A stretch of DNA of 28,036 nt from Clostridiales bacterium UBA6363 (GTDB lineage: Bacteria; Bacillota; Clostridia; UBA1381): contig DJRJ01000051.1 in assembly GCA_002438865.1 (NCBI GenBank), positions 1 to 28,036 on the forward strand, in the 5' to 3' direction. The translations under genes were made by a program, and so were the position numbers. Within the stretch, counting starts at the first letter, position 1, and the number at the start of each line of letters is the position of its first letter. The notes under the pieces are model-generated. The model had not been told where the DNA came from. It did no database searches and was given only the letters and a program-made list of their open reading frames with translations. This document shows positions 16,549 through 25,015 of this stretch, piece by piece.

Positions 16549-16623
16549 TGTCAACATCTTTTTTACCCGTTTGTTACAAATTACCGCATAAATGTTGACA
16601 CTTCGCCGGTGCAATGCTATAAT
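16549..16623 (+). promoter_or_regulatory. Consensus promoter of the acylation locus with a spaced inverted repeat
   Basis: The -35 TTGACA (16595-16600), a 17 nt spacer and -10 TATAAT (16618-16623) match consensus perfectly. TGTCAACAT (16549-16557) and ATGTTGACA (16592-16600) form a perfect 9-bp inverted repeat separated by 34 bp. The downstream arm covers the -35 box, as expected for an operator. A further TTGACAC lies at 16643-16649 in the leader. Confidence 0.75.
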
Positions 16624-16671
16624 ATAATAGTATAATTATGTATTGACACATATATTTAACGGAGGATAATA

Positions 16672-18216
16672 ATGGTACATTTAAACAGTGCAGTCAGACT
16701 GCTTGACGAGGCGGTAAAAAAGTATCCGAAAAAGATTGCCGTTGCGGACGAATGGGGCGAAATAAGCTATGAAGATATGCAAAAGCTTGCAAAGAGCGCC
16801 GCAACGGAACTTATAAAAAAATCATTTGACGGTTTCGGTGTTGAGCCGGTAATAGTTTATCTGCAAAAAAGTCTCAGGTGCATAGTATCGTTTATGGGGG
16901 CGATGTATTCGGGAAATCCGTATGTTCCCGTCGCGTACGATATGCCGCTTAACAGAGTGCAGAAAATCATCTCGAGCCTTGAGGGCAGAGGGCATATTAT
17001 AACGGACGCAGAGGGAGCAGAAAGGCTGTCGGAGCTTGAGGTAACTCTCCCCGTTCATATATATGAAGAAATAATCGCACAACAAGCGGACAATGAAGCA
17101 GTCGAACGTGCGCTCTGCACAGTCTGCGATACCGACCCGATATACATTATGTTCACATCTGGTTCAACAGGCGACCCGAAAGGCGTTACCGTTCCGCACA
17201 GGGGCGTTATCGACTATGCAATGTGGGTGTCGGACACGTTCGGAATAAACGAGGATACAATTCTCGGAAATCAGGCTCCTTTCTATTTTGACAACTCGAT
17301 ATTTGACATATATTCAATGCTTTTGAGCGGAGCAAAAATGATGATAATACCCGAAAAGCTGTTTATGTTCCCCTCAAAGCTTCCCGAATTTATAGAGGAA
17401 AACAGCGTTACAACAATATTCTGGGTGCCGACGGTTATGATAAACGTTGCAAATTCGGGCGTGTTGTCCGAGGTTAAAATGCCGACTCTCAAAACTGCGG
17501 CATTCTGCGGCGAGGTTATGCCGAACACTCAGCTTAACATATGGCGCAGGGAACACCCCGACTGCTTATATGCAAACCTGTACGGTCCTACCGAGATAAG
17601 CGACGTATGCACATATTACATTGTCGACCGTGAGTTTAACGACAGCGACCCTCTGCCGATAGGCAAGGCTTGCGAAAATATGCGCATAATAATCTTAAAC
17701 GAAGAAAACAAGCAGGCAAAAGTGAACGAACAGGGTGAAATGTGCGTTATAGGCACGGGCGTATCGCTCGGATACTGGAACAAGCCCGAAATAACCGCAA
17801 AGGCGTTCACACAAAATCCGCTTAATCCCTATTATAATGAAAAAATATACCGCACCGGCGACCTTGCATATATAAACGAAGAAGGTCTTATTATGTACAT
17901 CGGACGGCGTGACAATCAGGTGAAAATCAAAGGCAACCGCATAGAGCTGGGCGAAGTGGAAAATGCCGCTATGTGCGTCGGCGGGATAAAGGGTGCGTGT
18001 GCGGTAGTTGACGAAAAGGAACAGTGCATTGTACTGTTTGCGGAATCCAAAGAGGAATTAAAACTGCGCAAGGTAAACCTTGAGCTTAAAAAATATATTC
18101 CCAACTATATGCTGCCGTCAAGACTTGTCGTGATGGACAGATTTCCGCACACCGCAAACGATAAAATAGACAGAGTGACGCTTAAAAAATCACTCTCCGA
18201 CGGAGAAATGCTATGA
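16672..18216 (+). CDS. Stand-alone adenylation enzyme, DltA-like (copy 1)
   Basis: This is an ATP-dependent acid-activating enzyme that forms an acyl-AMP and should load it on a carrier protein. It has 514 aa, close to DltA length, with no condensation or carrier domain attached. Motifs in order are the P-loop FTSGSTGDPKG (about 162-172), FYFDNSIFDIY for the substrate pocket, FCGEVMPN, LYGPTE, YRTGDLA, and KIKGNRIELGEVE leading into the C-terminal lid. The catalytic Lys is K498 in NDKIDR; most relatives have Gly where this has Asp in the NGKIDR motif. The ATG follows GGAGG by 6 nt and the gene overlaps the next by 4 nt (ATGA). It is paralogous to copy 2, by eye roughly 60% identical in the core. 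The substrate is unknown; D-alanine is one candidate. Confidence 0.9.
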   Translation: MVHLNSAVRLLDEAVKKYPKKIAVADEWGEISYEDMQKLAKSAATELIKKSFDGFGVEPVIVYLQKSLRCIVSFMGAMYSGNPYVPVAYDMPLNRVQKIISSLEGRGHIITDAEGAERLSELEVTLPVHIYEEIIAQQADNEAVERALCTVCDTDPIYIMFTSGSTGDPKGVTVPHRGVIDYAMWVSDTFGINEDTILGNQAPFYFDNSIFDIYSMLLSGAKMMIIPEKLFMFPSKLPEFIEENSVTTIFWVPTVMINVANSGVLSEVKMPTLKTAAFCGEVMPNTQLNIWRREHPDCLYANLYGPTEISDVCTYYIVDREFNDSDPLPIGKACENMRIIILNEENKQAKVNEQGEMCVIGTGVSLGYWNKPEITAKAFTQNPLNPYYNEKIYRTGDLAYINEEGLIMYIGRRDNQVKIKGNRIELGEVENAAMCVGGIKGACAVVDEKEQCIVLFAESKEELKLRKVNLELKKYIPNYMLPSRLVVMDRFPHTANDKIDRVTLKKSLSDGEML

Positions 18217-19739
18217 AAAATATTATGAACAGCTGCGTATGCCTCTTGGAGCGTGCGGCACAGCTTTACGGCACAAAAACCGCCTTTGGGGACAAGGACG
18301 GCACAATAACTTTTTCTGAACTTAGAAAAAAGAGCCGCAATGCGGCGGCGTATCTTATAAACAACTGCGAAACGGGACGGCTTAAGCCGATAATAGTGTA
18401 TCTTCCCAAAAGCATAAATTCGATAATCGGATTTATGGGCGCAATGTATGCCGGAAGTCCGTATGTTCCCGTTGATTATGCAATACCTATGGCACGAATG
18501 GAAAAAACCGTGGAAAATCTTGTTCCCACGGCGATAATCACGGACGCCGAAGGCAGAGAAAAGCTTAAATCGGCAGGCATTGAAGTAAAAACCGTTCTCA
18601 CGGACGAGCTTTTGTCCTCCCCTGCCGATGATGCGGCGGTTGACAGCGCACTCTCGGCTGTATGCGATCTTGACTGCGCATATATAATGTACACCTCCGG
18701 CTCGACAGGCACTCCCAAAGGTGTAACGGTTTCGCACAGGGGCGTTATTGATTACACAATGTGGCTTGTCACAACGTTTCCGATAGACGGCGACAGCATA
18801 ATCGGTATGCAGTCCGCATTCCATTTTGACAACTCGGTATTCGATATGTACCTTACGCTGTACACGGGCGCAAAAACAATGATAATACCCGAAATACTGT
18901 TTATGTACCCCGAAAAGCTTATTGAATATATGGAGCAGGAGGAATTATCGGTAATATTCTGGGTACCTACGGTTATGATAAGCGTTGCAAATGCGCAGGT
19001 GCTTGACAATGCAAAGCTTGACAAGCTCAAGCTGATACTGTTTGCCGGCGAGGTTATGCCGAACACACAGCTTAACTACTGGAGAAAAAATCTCCCCGAT
19101 TGTATGTACGTAAATATGTACGGACCTACGGAATCAACGGATATTGCAACATATTACATTGTTGACCGTGAGTATGAAAATCACGAAACTCTCCCGATAG
19201 GAAAGCCGTGCGCCAATATGAAAGCGGTAATATTAAACAGTGAAAACAAGCTTTGCCACACGGGCGAACAGGGTGAATTGTGCATAGGCGGCAGCGGAAT
19301 TGCTTCGGGATACTGGAACTCACCCGAAATAACAGAAAAGGCATTTGTGCAAAATCCGCTCAACACCAAATATAACGAAACGCTCTACAGAACGGGCGAC
19401 CTCGTATACGAAAACGAGGAGGGCAATATAATATTTGTCGGACGTGCGGACAGTCAGATAAAATTAAGGGGCAACCGCATAGAACTGGGCGATCTCGAAA
19501 GCGCCGCCTTCGCAATGGACGGCGTGGACAGCTGCTGTGCGCTGTTTGATGCGGACAAGCAGGAGATTGTATTGTTTATCGAAACACAAGAAAACATTGT
19601 TCAGCGGAAATTCAATATGGGACTTAAGCAATATCTTCCGTCCTATATGGTTCCGTCAAGAATAATAACAACGGACAAGTTTCCGCACACACCGAGCGGA
19701 AAGATTGACCGTCAGAAACTGAAGAAAGAATATTTTTAA
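18213..19739 (+). CDS. Stand-alone adenylation enzyme, DltA-like (copy 2)
   Basis: This is a second acid-activating enzyme of 508 aa, starting inside the last codon of copy 1 (ATGA overlap), so the two are translationally coupled. It has YTSGSTGTPKG, FHFDNSVFDMY, FAGEVMPN, MYGPTE, YRTGDLV, IKLRGNRIELGDLE and the catalytic K497 in PSGKIDR. This lid motif is more canonical than in copy 1. Pocket positions aligned by hand on GrsA share D235/N236/F239 with copy 1 but differ at 299, 301, 322 and 331. It may therefore activate a different acid, or the same acid with different efficiency. It most likely arose by tandem duplication followed by divergence. The single carrier-protein gene follows 21 nt later. 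Confidence 0.9.
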   Translation: MKNIMNSCVCLLERAAQLYGTKTAFGDKDGTITFSELRKKSRNAAAYLINNCETGRLKPIIVYLPKSINSIIGFMGAMYAGSPYVPVDYAIPMARMEKTVENLVPTAIITDAEGREKLKSAGIEVKTVLTDELLSSPADDAAVDSALSAVCDLDCAYIMYTSGSTGTPKGVTVSHRGVIDYTMWLVTTFPIDGDSIIGMQSAFHFDNSVFDMYLTLYTGAKTMIIPEILFMYPEKLIEYMEQEELSVIFWVPTVMISVANAQVLDNAKLDKLKLILFAGEVMPNTQLNYWRKNLPDCMYVNMYGPTESTDIATYYIVDREYENHETLPIGKPCANMKAVILNSENKLCHTGEQGELCIGGSGIASGYWNSPEITEKAFVQNPLNTKYNETLYRTGDLVYENEEGNIIFVGRADSQIKLRGNRIELGDLESAAFAMDGVDSCCALFDADKQEIVLFIETQENIVQRKFNMGLKQYLPSYMVPSRIITTDKFPHTPSGKIDRQKLKKEYF

Positions 19740-19760
19740 ACAAAGAAAGGAAAATAAAAA

Positions 19761-20003
19761 ATGTCAGTACAGGATACTATAAGCGAGTTTATTAAGGAAA
19801 AGTTTGAAATAGGCGACGACCCCGATTTCAACAATGATGTGCATATGTTCAACGAAGGCTTTGTCGATTCGTTCGGCGCAGTTGAGATAATTCATTTTAT
19901 CGAGGAAACCTTCAATATCGAAATCACACAGAAGGACATCACTCTCTACCCGATGAACACGGTCAACGAAATTGCAGAAGTAGTTGAAAGTAAAATAGGA
20001 TAA
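19761..20003 (+). CDS. Acyl/aminoacyl carrier protein, DltC-like
   Basis: This is an 80 aa four-helix carrier protein. The phosphopantetheine attachment site is S37 in EGFVDSFGAVEII, the D-S-F/L pattern of acyl and D-alanyl carrier proteins. The sequence is acidic, as usual. It would carry the acid activated by one or both upstream adenylation enzymes to the membrane acyltransferase encoded next. The ATG has AAAGGAAA upstream, and the stop is 1 nt before the MBOAT start. Its position between adenylation enzyme and MBOAT matches dltA-dltB-dltC gene content though not the usual order. A generic acyl carrier protein is possible in isolation, but context favours the DltC-like role. Confidence 0.9.
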   Translation: MSVQDTISEFIKEKFEIGDDPDFNNDVHMFNEGFVDSFGAVEIIHFIEETFNIEITQKDITLYPMNTVNEIAEVVESKIG

Positions 20004-20004
20004 T

Positions 20005-21153
20005 ATGTGGTATTTACAATCGGATATTCTCTTCCGCCTGCTTATTGCGTGCGGAGCGATGATTGCTTTTTCGGGGCTTTCACGCCTGCTGTTTAAAAAG
20101 GATTTCGGACCTAAGGTGCTGATTTTTGCGGATATGGCGGTAATCGGATACGTTTCGGTGCGCCTGCTTTTGGCAAGCCTTGTTTACACAATCATAACAT
20201 ATATACTGGTATGCTTTTTACGGCGTGCGAAAAAATGCAAAAAGTTCCTTTTTGTATTTTTGTCGCTTGTATGCACGATACCGTTTTTCTACGGACGAAT
20301 GACGGAGTTTTTCCCGTCACTTCCTGTTATTATAACGTTTGTCGGAATAGCGTATCATATGCTCAAAGCAGTGGACGCAATGTATTTTGTGTACTATACG
20401 GATATGAAAATTCCGTTTCTTACGTATGCAAACTATATGCTGTTCTTCCCCGTATTCACATCGGGGCCTATTTTCCGCTACCGTGACTTTTTAAAGGTGT
20501 ACAACAAACCCGTTCCGCTTGACGGCAAGCGGTTTATCTGCTGTCTTAAGCGGTTTATAAAGGGAATGTTCAAGAAAATGGTGGTACTGTTTTTTGTGCA
20601 GACGCTTTTTACACATCTTTTGGGTGCGGAAAAGAACATTTTAATAAGCTTTCTGCTTGTTGTACTAAGCTATTTCACGCTGTTTTTCGACCTTTCCGGC
20701 TACAGCGATATTGCCATATCGGTCGGAAACGCAATGGGATATACCGTCCCCGAAAACTTCCGAAAACCGTGGGCGGCGGCGTCATTTACGCAGTTCTGGC
20801 GCAACTGGCACATAACCTTAAGCGATTGGGTGCGTGAGCATATTTTTGTAGTATTAAACGGCAAGCGCCTTAAACGCATACCGTCCGCACTGGTAGGCTT
20901 TGCGATAATGTTTGTTATGGAGATGTGGCACGGCTTTGCGTTTATAAACGTGATAGGCGGTATATACAACGGCTTATGCCTCGGCTTGGAAAACCTTTTC
21001 GGACTTACCACCGCCGACAAGCGCAAAATGAACAAGGGCGTATATATACTGCGCTGTTTTATCGTGAACTTCCTGTTTGCGGTAAACACGCTTATGGTTA
21101 CTGTTTCGGGAGAGCAATTTTTTGAGATATTAAGAGGATTTATCAGAATATGA
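20005..21153 (+). CDS. MBOAT-family membrane acyltransferase, DltB-like
   Basis: This is a multi-pass membrane O-acyltransferase of 382 aa with about ten hydrophobic segments. Family motifs are PVFTSGPIFRYRDF, DLSGYSDIAIS, FWRNWHITLSDWVREHIF (H269) and MWHGF with the probable catalytic H309. These correspond to the two conserved histidines of DltB. In the known D-alanylation pathway DltB takes the aminoacyl group from the carrier on the cytoplasmic side and hands it across the membrane. The start is one base after the carrier-protein stop. The end overlaps the SGNH gene by 4 nt (ATGA). The length is slightly short for DltB but all core motifs are present. Confidence 0.93.
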   Translation: MWYLQSDILFRLLIACGAMIAFSGLSRLLFKKDFGPKVLIFADMAVIGYVSVRLLLASLVYTIITYILVCFLRRAKKCKKFLFVFLSLVCTIPFFYGRMTEFFPSLPVIITFVGIAYHMLKAVDAMYFVYYTDMKIPFLTYANYMLFFPVFTSGPIFRYRDFLKVYNKPVPLDGKRFICCLKRFIKGMFKKMVVLFFVQTLFTHLLGAEKNILISFLLVVLSYFTLFFDLSGYSDIAISVGNAMGYTVPENFRKPWAAASFTQFWRNWHITLSDWVREHIFVVLNGKRLKRIPSALVGFAIMFVMEMWHGFAFINVIGGIYNGLCLGLENLFGLTTADKRKMNKGVYILRCFIVNFLFAVNTLMVTVSGEQFFEILRGFIRI

Positions 21154-22022
21154 AGAAAATGATTACAGCGGTGCTTATTGCGGCGGTGCTTTTCGGCTGC
21201 GATACGTACCTCACAAAGACAAACTTCATAGCCTACAGCGATTATTTTGTCAAAAACGATTTTGAGATAACGCAGTACAAGCACCCCGAAAAAGTGTGGG
21301 ACAAGGTGTTTTTCGGAAATTCCGTTGTTATTTCCGCATTTATGGAGGATAAGAGCAATTCGGGGTACGTAAACCTCGGACTGGACTACGGCGTTGTAAC
21401 GGATTTATGGGATATGATTTGCCAAAAGCAGATACATATAGGCTCGGAGCTTGTTATCGGGCTTAATTATCTGACGCTTTATGATGATTTTGACACAAAC
21501 CCAACCTATATATGGCACAAAAAACCGTATCAGCCGTATGCGTATTTTGAGCGTGACAGATTTTATCCGATGATAACGGACGGCTTTGAAAAGCTTTTGG
21601 ACGGTGAAAATCCGCTTCCGTTTAAATATCTCCCCCAGGAGAAAAGTGTGTACCACGGACGTGTGGCACACAGTGCAATGGAGGAGAAATTAAAGGAATA
21701 CGAAACCGAGTATTTTAATCAGCCGATAGAAAAATTCTCGGATAACCTGGACGCTTTGGAAAAGATAATAAAATACTGTGACAAAAACGGCATACTTATA
21801 CGTGCGGTATGGATGCCCTGGAACACGGACTACGATATGCCGCCGCTTTTGGGTGAGATAAAGAGCGAGGCGTACAAGGTATTTGACCGTTACGGCGTTG
21901 AGGTTCTGGATATGGAAACGGAGTGTCCGCCCGAATGGTTTTACGATACGGGACATTTAAACTATGATGTCGGTTCACCGAAATTTACGGAAGAAATAGA
22001 TAAATGGCTTAACGGAGAATGA
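21150..22022 (+). CDS. DltD-like SGNH-type exported acyl-transfer protein
   Basis: This is a 290 aa extracytoplasmic protein anchored by an N-terminal hydrophobic segment (about 4-16). That segment ends LFGC17, so it could be either a membrane anchor or a lipoprotein signal. The nucleophile is probably S58 in FFGNSVVISAF. The Asp-His pair is D266 and H269 in DTGHLN near the C-terminus, matching block V of SGNH esterases and DltD. It is shorter than typical DltD (about 390 aa). The 4-nt overlap with the MBOAT gene and the DltX-like gene 1 nt downstream support a final acyl-transfer role outside the membrane. Overall similarity to DltD is low; the assignment rests on motifs and context. Confidence 0.75.
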   Translation: MKKMITAVLIAAVLFGCDTYLTKTNFIAYSDYFVKNDFEITQYKHPEKVWDKVFFGNSVVISAFMEDKSNSGYVNLGLDYGVVTDLWDMICQKQIHIGSELVIGLNYLTLYDDFDTNPTYIWHKKPYQPYAYFERDRFYPMITDGFEKLLDGENPLPFKYLPQEKSVYHGRVAHSAMEEKLKEYETEYFNQPIEKFSDNLDALEKIIKYCDKNGILIRAVWMPWNTDYDMPPLLGEIKSEAYKVFDRYGVEVLDMETECPPEWFYDTGHLNYDVGSPKFTEEIDKWLNGE

Positions 22023-22023
22023 T

Positions 22024-22131
22024 ATGAAATTTATAAAAAAATCGGCGGTTTTTCTGCTGTACCTTATAATGTTTATACTTGTGTGCATTTTCTTTACGGG
22101 AAACGGCACGTTCATATACGAGGGCTTTTAA
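22024..22131 (+). CDS. DltX-like 35 aa membrane peptide with C-terminal FxYxxF
   Basis: This short gene starts 2 nt after the SGNH stop and ends 1 nt before the lipoprotein ATG. The peptide has a basic N-terminus (KFIKK), one hydrophobic helix (about residues 8-24) and the extreme C-terminus GNGTFIYEGF. DltX proteins are about 50 aa, have one transmembrane helix and end in a conserved FxYxxF-type motif (commonly FIYNEF). Published work on the dlt pathway implicates the DltX tyrosine as the acyl carrier between DltB and DltD. Here that residue would be Y32. The match at the exact C-terminus, the topology and the position in the locus together make a strong case. The peptide is shorter than known DltX and follows the dltD-like gene instead of starting the operon. 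The ribosome binding site GGAGAA lies at the end of the upstream gene. Confidence 0.85.
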   Translation: MKFIKKSAVFLLYLIMFILVCIFFTGNGTFIYEGF

Positions 22132-22132
22132 T

Positions 22133-25000
22133 ATGAAGATAAAAACAATTTTAATCGTTTTGTGTATGCTCCTTTTATGCTCCTGCAAAGCACAGCAGAC
22201 GGTTGACGGCGATACACTGCGTGCCGGCGTTATAAGCGCCGAGAGCGGCAGCGACACGTACAAACAGCTTTGCCGTTCCATGATTGCCACGCTTGATGCG
22301 GAGGAGCTTTCTTCGGCTGACGGCGATTTGTCGGGTTACGATATGCTTTTTATTGACAAAAGTATGGCGGATAAGGATTTATCCGCTGTTGAGGACTATG
22401 TAAAAAACGGCGGCTCGGTCTTTCTCGACAATGCTCTTTACAACAGCTTTGACGCCGATTTTATCGGTGCGGAAAAGTTTGTAAAGCTTGAAAAATGCCC
22501 CACGGAATTTATCTGCCCCGACGGCGGCGGCGATATGCTGAAAATTCAGGAGCTTTTGTGCGACTTTCTGCACCTGTACAGCAACTACAAAAATTATGAC
22601 GTATTATCGCAAAAGGATTACGGCTACGGCGCCGTGACGTCAGATGCGCAGGAGGTTGCGGGCTTTGACGGACTTTCGCTGTATACGTTAAACCAATACG
22701 GAAACGGGTATGTCTTTTTCACCAATCCCGTACTTCCCAACGCATTTTCGGTAAACGACCTTACACCGAAAAACGAGGGCGAATATTTCTCAAACTCGAC
22801 TGTCGGCGCAAATATTCTTTTGCAGAGCTGTTTTGCGGAATTTGTGTCGATTAAAAAATACGGCTATGCCGTGTGGCGCACCTTCGGCTCGTTCGGAACA
22901 AAACCGGCGGCGTGGGAACTGCATTACGAGGATATAACGGGAATTGAAAACGAAAGTGCTCTTAAATTTGATAAGCTGTGCCGTGAATATGGGCAGTTCC
23001 CGTCCTTCACGCTTGTGCGAAACCCGTACACGTGGTTTGAGCGTGCGGAAACGGTGACATATATAAAAGAAAACAACGGCAGATACGAGCCTGACGCATA
23101 CGAAAACGCATACTCCTCGGGAAAGCATTGCGTTTCCATGAAAAAGTGGCTTAAAATAGGCAAATACGAGGAAAGCGAAAGCTATTTCAAATATACGGGC
23201 GAATACACGCTCCGTGCTTATCCGCTCCCGTGCGATTTTGACGGTGACGGCAAAACGGATTTGATATGCGGTGCGGGTGACGGAAACCTGTATCTGTACA
23301 GCGGAATCGGCAGCAATGAAAATTACGAGTTCGGCGCTCCCGTATATCTTACCGACACGGACGGTGCGGCGCTTAATACGGGCGCATACTCCTCCCCTGC
23401 CTTTGCGGATATTGACCTTGACGGTGCGGACGAACTTATATCGGGCAGTGAGGACGGAAAAATCTACTGCTTTAAACGCATATCCGGCTGTATGTTTGAA
23501 AAACAGGGCGTAATTCTCGAAACGGGACTTACGGACTCTATGATTTCCGCCGGTGATTTGAACGGCGACGGTCTTGATGATATTGCGTTCGGTTCACGAA
23601 AAGGCGATTTACGCATTTATTACGGCAAAAAATCGCAATACGGAATAGGCTTTAGTGAATACGAAACAATCGACTCCCAGCACAGCTGGTGCGCACCATG
23701 CGTAACGGAGGACGGAAAGCTTTATACGGGCGTCGGCGAAGGGTATATTGCCGAATTTGAAAAATCAGACGGCGGTTATAAGTTCAGCGGTTATCTTGAC
23801 GGCGAAAAATACAATTACAACGGAAACAAGCATCTGAAATTCGGCGAAAACTGCGTGCCGAGATTTTACGACCTTGACGGCGACGGCAAGACGGAGCTTA
23901 TATGCGGTGAGCTTGAATACGGTGCGGCGTATCCGATAGACAGTCCGTATTTTCCGCTCCGTGACAAACTGCAAAAGCATATAGATTATTTTAAGGACAA
24001 TTATATCTATTTAGGCGTTCATTCGCTCACACAAAAATATGCAGACGAGGAGCAGGAGCGCAACGAGCTTTCGATGCACAAAAAGGCGTTTGCGTCCTAC
24101 GGGCTCGGATGGGACGGCTTGGGCGCAAATCAGCACACCTGGTTTACAAGCCAGATAGGCTATGACGGCGATTTTGACAATGAGCAGGGATATGACGGCA
24201 CATACAGGCATCAGTACGAGTCGGGACTTTTATGGAACAGTGGCTCGCAGACGCCATGCAGTTGTGCAGTTCCGCAGATAAGTGCGGAAAATTCGCTTAT
24301 AATACCGTTCGAGCTTTCAAACGGTATGCTTATATTACAGCCGTCAAACACGCCTTACGGTCCCGAGCTATTCTCAAAAACCTCGGCAAAATATGAAATT
24401 CCTCTGCTTTTCTACAATCACTGCGATTACATCTACAGCGATGAGGAAAACCAGGAGGAGCAGATTAAAAAGGTTGATAAAATCACGGGCGAGAACGGGT
24501 ATTCGTTTGTAGGCGAGGATCAGCTTGCAAAAGCAGTCACCGCCGCTTATGCGGTCAAGGTTCACGCAAGACGTGAGAACGGGAAAATTATTCTTTCCGC
24601 CGAAACGTCGGACAAGCACTCACCGCTGTACGATAAGCACTATGCGGACTGCACGGGCGTAAAGGTGGTTTTCGGAAAAAGCGAGGACCCGACCGCATAC
24701 CGCAGTAATGCGTCGGTATGGCGGATAGATAATCACGCAGTATACGTTTCGCTCGACAAAGAGGCGGAAATTATAAAAGAAAGAACACAAGAGCCGCATA
24801 TCACGGCGGTAAACGTTCCGGCGCAGATACGTGAGAACGAGAAAAACATCACGCTGAAATTCAAGGAAAACGGCTTTATGCAGGTTTTTGCGGACGGATA
24901 TGCAAAAACTCCGTCCGATGGTTGGGAAACGGTTTCCCAAAACGGAAAAACAATTTTCAGAAAATACGGAAAAGCATCGGAGCTTGTTATAGAAAAATAA
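22133..25000 (+). CDS. Large surface lipoprotein with FG-GAP-like repeats and a possible deacetylase-like barrel
   Basis: This is a 955 aa exported lipoprotein. The signal peptide has lipobox LLCS-C18. Residues about 28-110 look like a GATase/ThuA-like alpha-beta unit (GYDMLFIDKS, VEDYVKNGGSVFLDNA). From about 262, ELHYEDITG may be the first strand of a polysaccharide-deacetylase-type barrel. FG-GAP/VCBS-like calcium-binding repeats follow near 366 (DFDGDGKTDL), 423 (DIDLDGADEL), 473 (DLNGDGLDDI) and 578 (DLDGDGKTEL), probably a beta-propeller. Barrel-like segments resume with YLGVHSLTQK (about 624), GLGANQHTW and FYNHCDYI (about 761). The reading frame is open upstream, but the ATG at 22133 gives the clean signal peptide. 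It begins 1 nt after the DltX-like gene. The function is unknown; polymer binding or processing at the surface is inferred. Confidence 0.85.
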   Translation: MKIKTILIVLCMLLLCSCKAQQTVDGDTLRAGVISAESGSDTYKQLCRSMIATLDAEELSSADGDLSGYDMLFIDKSMADKDLSAVEDYVKNGGSVFLDNALYNSFDADFIGAEKFVKLEKCPTEFICPDGGGDMLKIQELLCDFLHLYSNYKNYDVLSQKDYGYGAVTSDAQEVAGFDGLSLYTLNQYGNGYVFFTNPVLPNAFSVNDLTPKNEGEYFSNSTVGANILLQSCFAEFVSIKKYGYAVWRTFGSFGTKPAAWELHYEDITGIENESALKFDKLCREYGQFPSFTLVRNPYTWFERAETVTYIKENNGRYEPDAYENAYSSGKHCVSMKKWLKIGKYEESESYFKYTGEYTLRAYPLPCDFDGDGKTDLICGAGDGNLYLYSGIGSNENYEFGAPVYLTDTDGAALNTGAYSSPAFADIDLDGADELISGSEDGKIYCFKRISGCMFEKQGVILETGLTDSMISAGDLNGDGLDDIAFGSRKGDLRIYYGKKSQYGIGFSEYETIDSQHSWCAPCVTEDGKLYTGVGEGYIAEFEKSDGGYKFSGYLDGEKYNYNGNKHLKFGENCVPRFYDLDGDGKTELICGELEYGAAYPIDSPYFPLRDKLQKHIDYFKDNYIYLGVHSLTQKYADEEQERNELSMHKKAFASYGLGWDGLGANQHTWFTSQIGYDGDFDNEQGYDGTYRHQYESGLLWNSGSQTPCSCAVPQISAENSLIIPFELSNGMLILQPSNTPYGPELFSKTSAKYEIPLLFYNHCDYIYSDEENQEEQIKKVDKITGENGYSFVGEDQLAKAVTAAYAVKVHARRENGKIILSAETSDKHSPLYDKHYADCTGVKVVFGKSEDPTAYRSNASVWRIDNHAVYVSLDKEAEIIKERTQEPHITAVNVPAQIRENEKNITLKFKENGFMQVFADGYAKTPSDGWETVSQNGKTIFRKYGKASELVIEK

Positions 25001-25015
25001 ACGGGAGGCAGTGCA

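Noticed and set aside
16643..16671. A second promoter using TTGACA at 16643 in the leader of the first adenylation gene
   Set aside because: No -10 fits at 16-18 nt before the ribosome binding site and start codon; kept only as a possible regulator half-site.
16672..20003. Non-ribosomal peptide synthetase cluster
   Set aside because: Adenylation and carrier proteins are stand-alone, there is no condensation or thioesterase domain, and MBOAT, SGNH and DltX-like genes follow; a Dlt-type acylation pathway explains the set better.
22079..22132. Upstream extension of the lipoprotein gene to 22079
   Set aside because: The extension overlaps the DltX-like gene in another frame and would bury the lipoprotein signal peptide; the ATG at 22133 gives a proper signal sequence.
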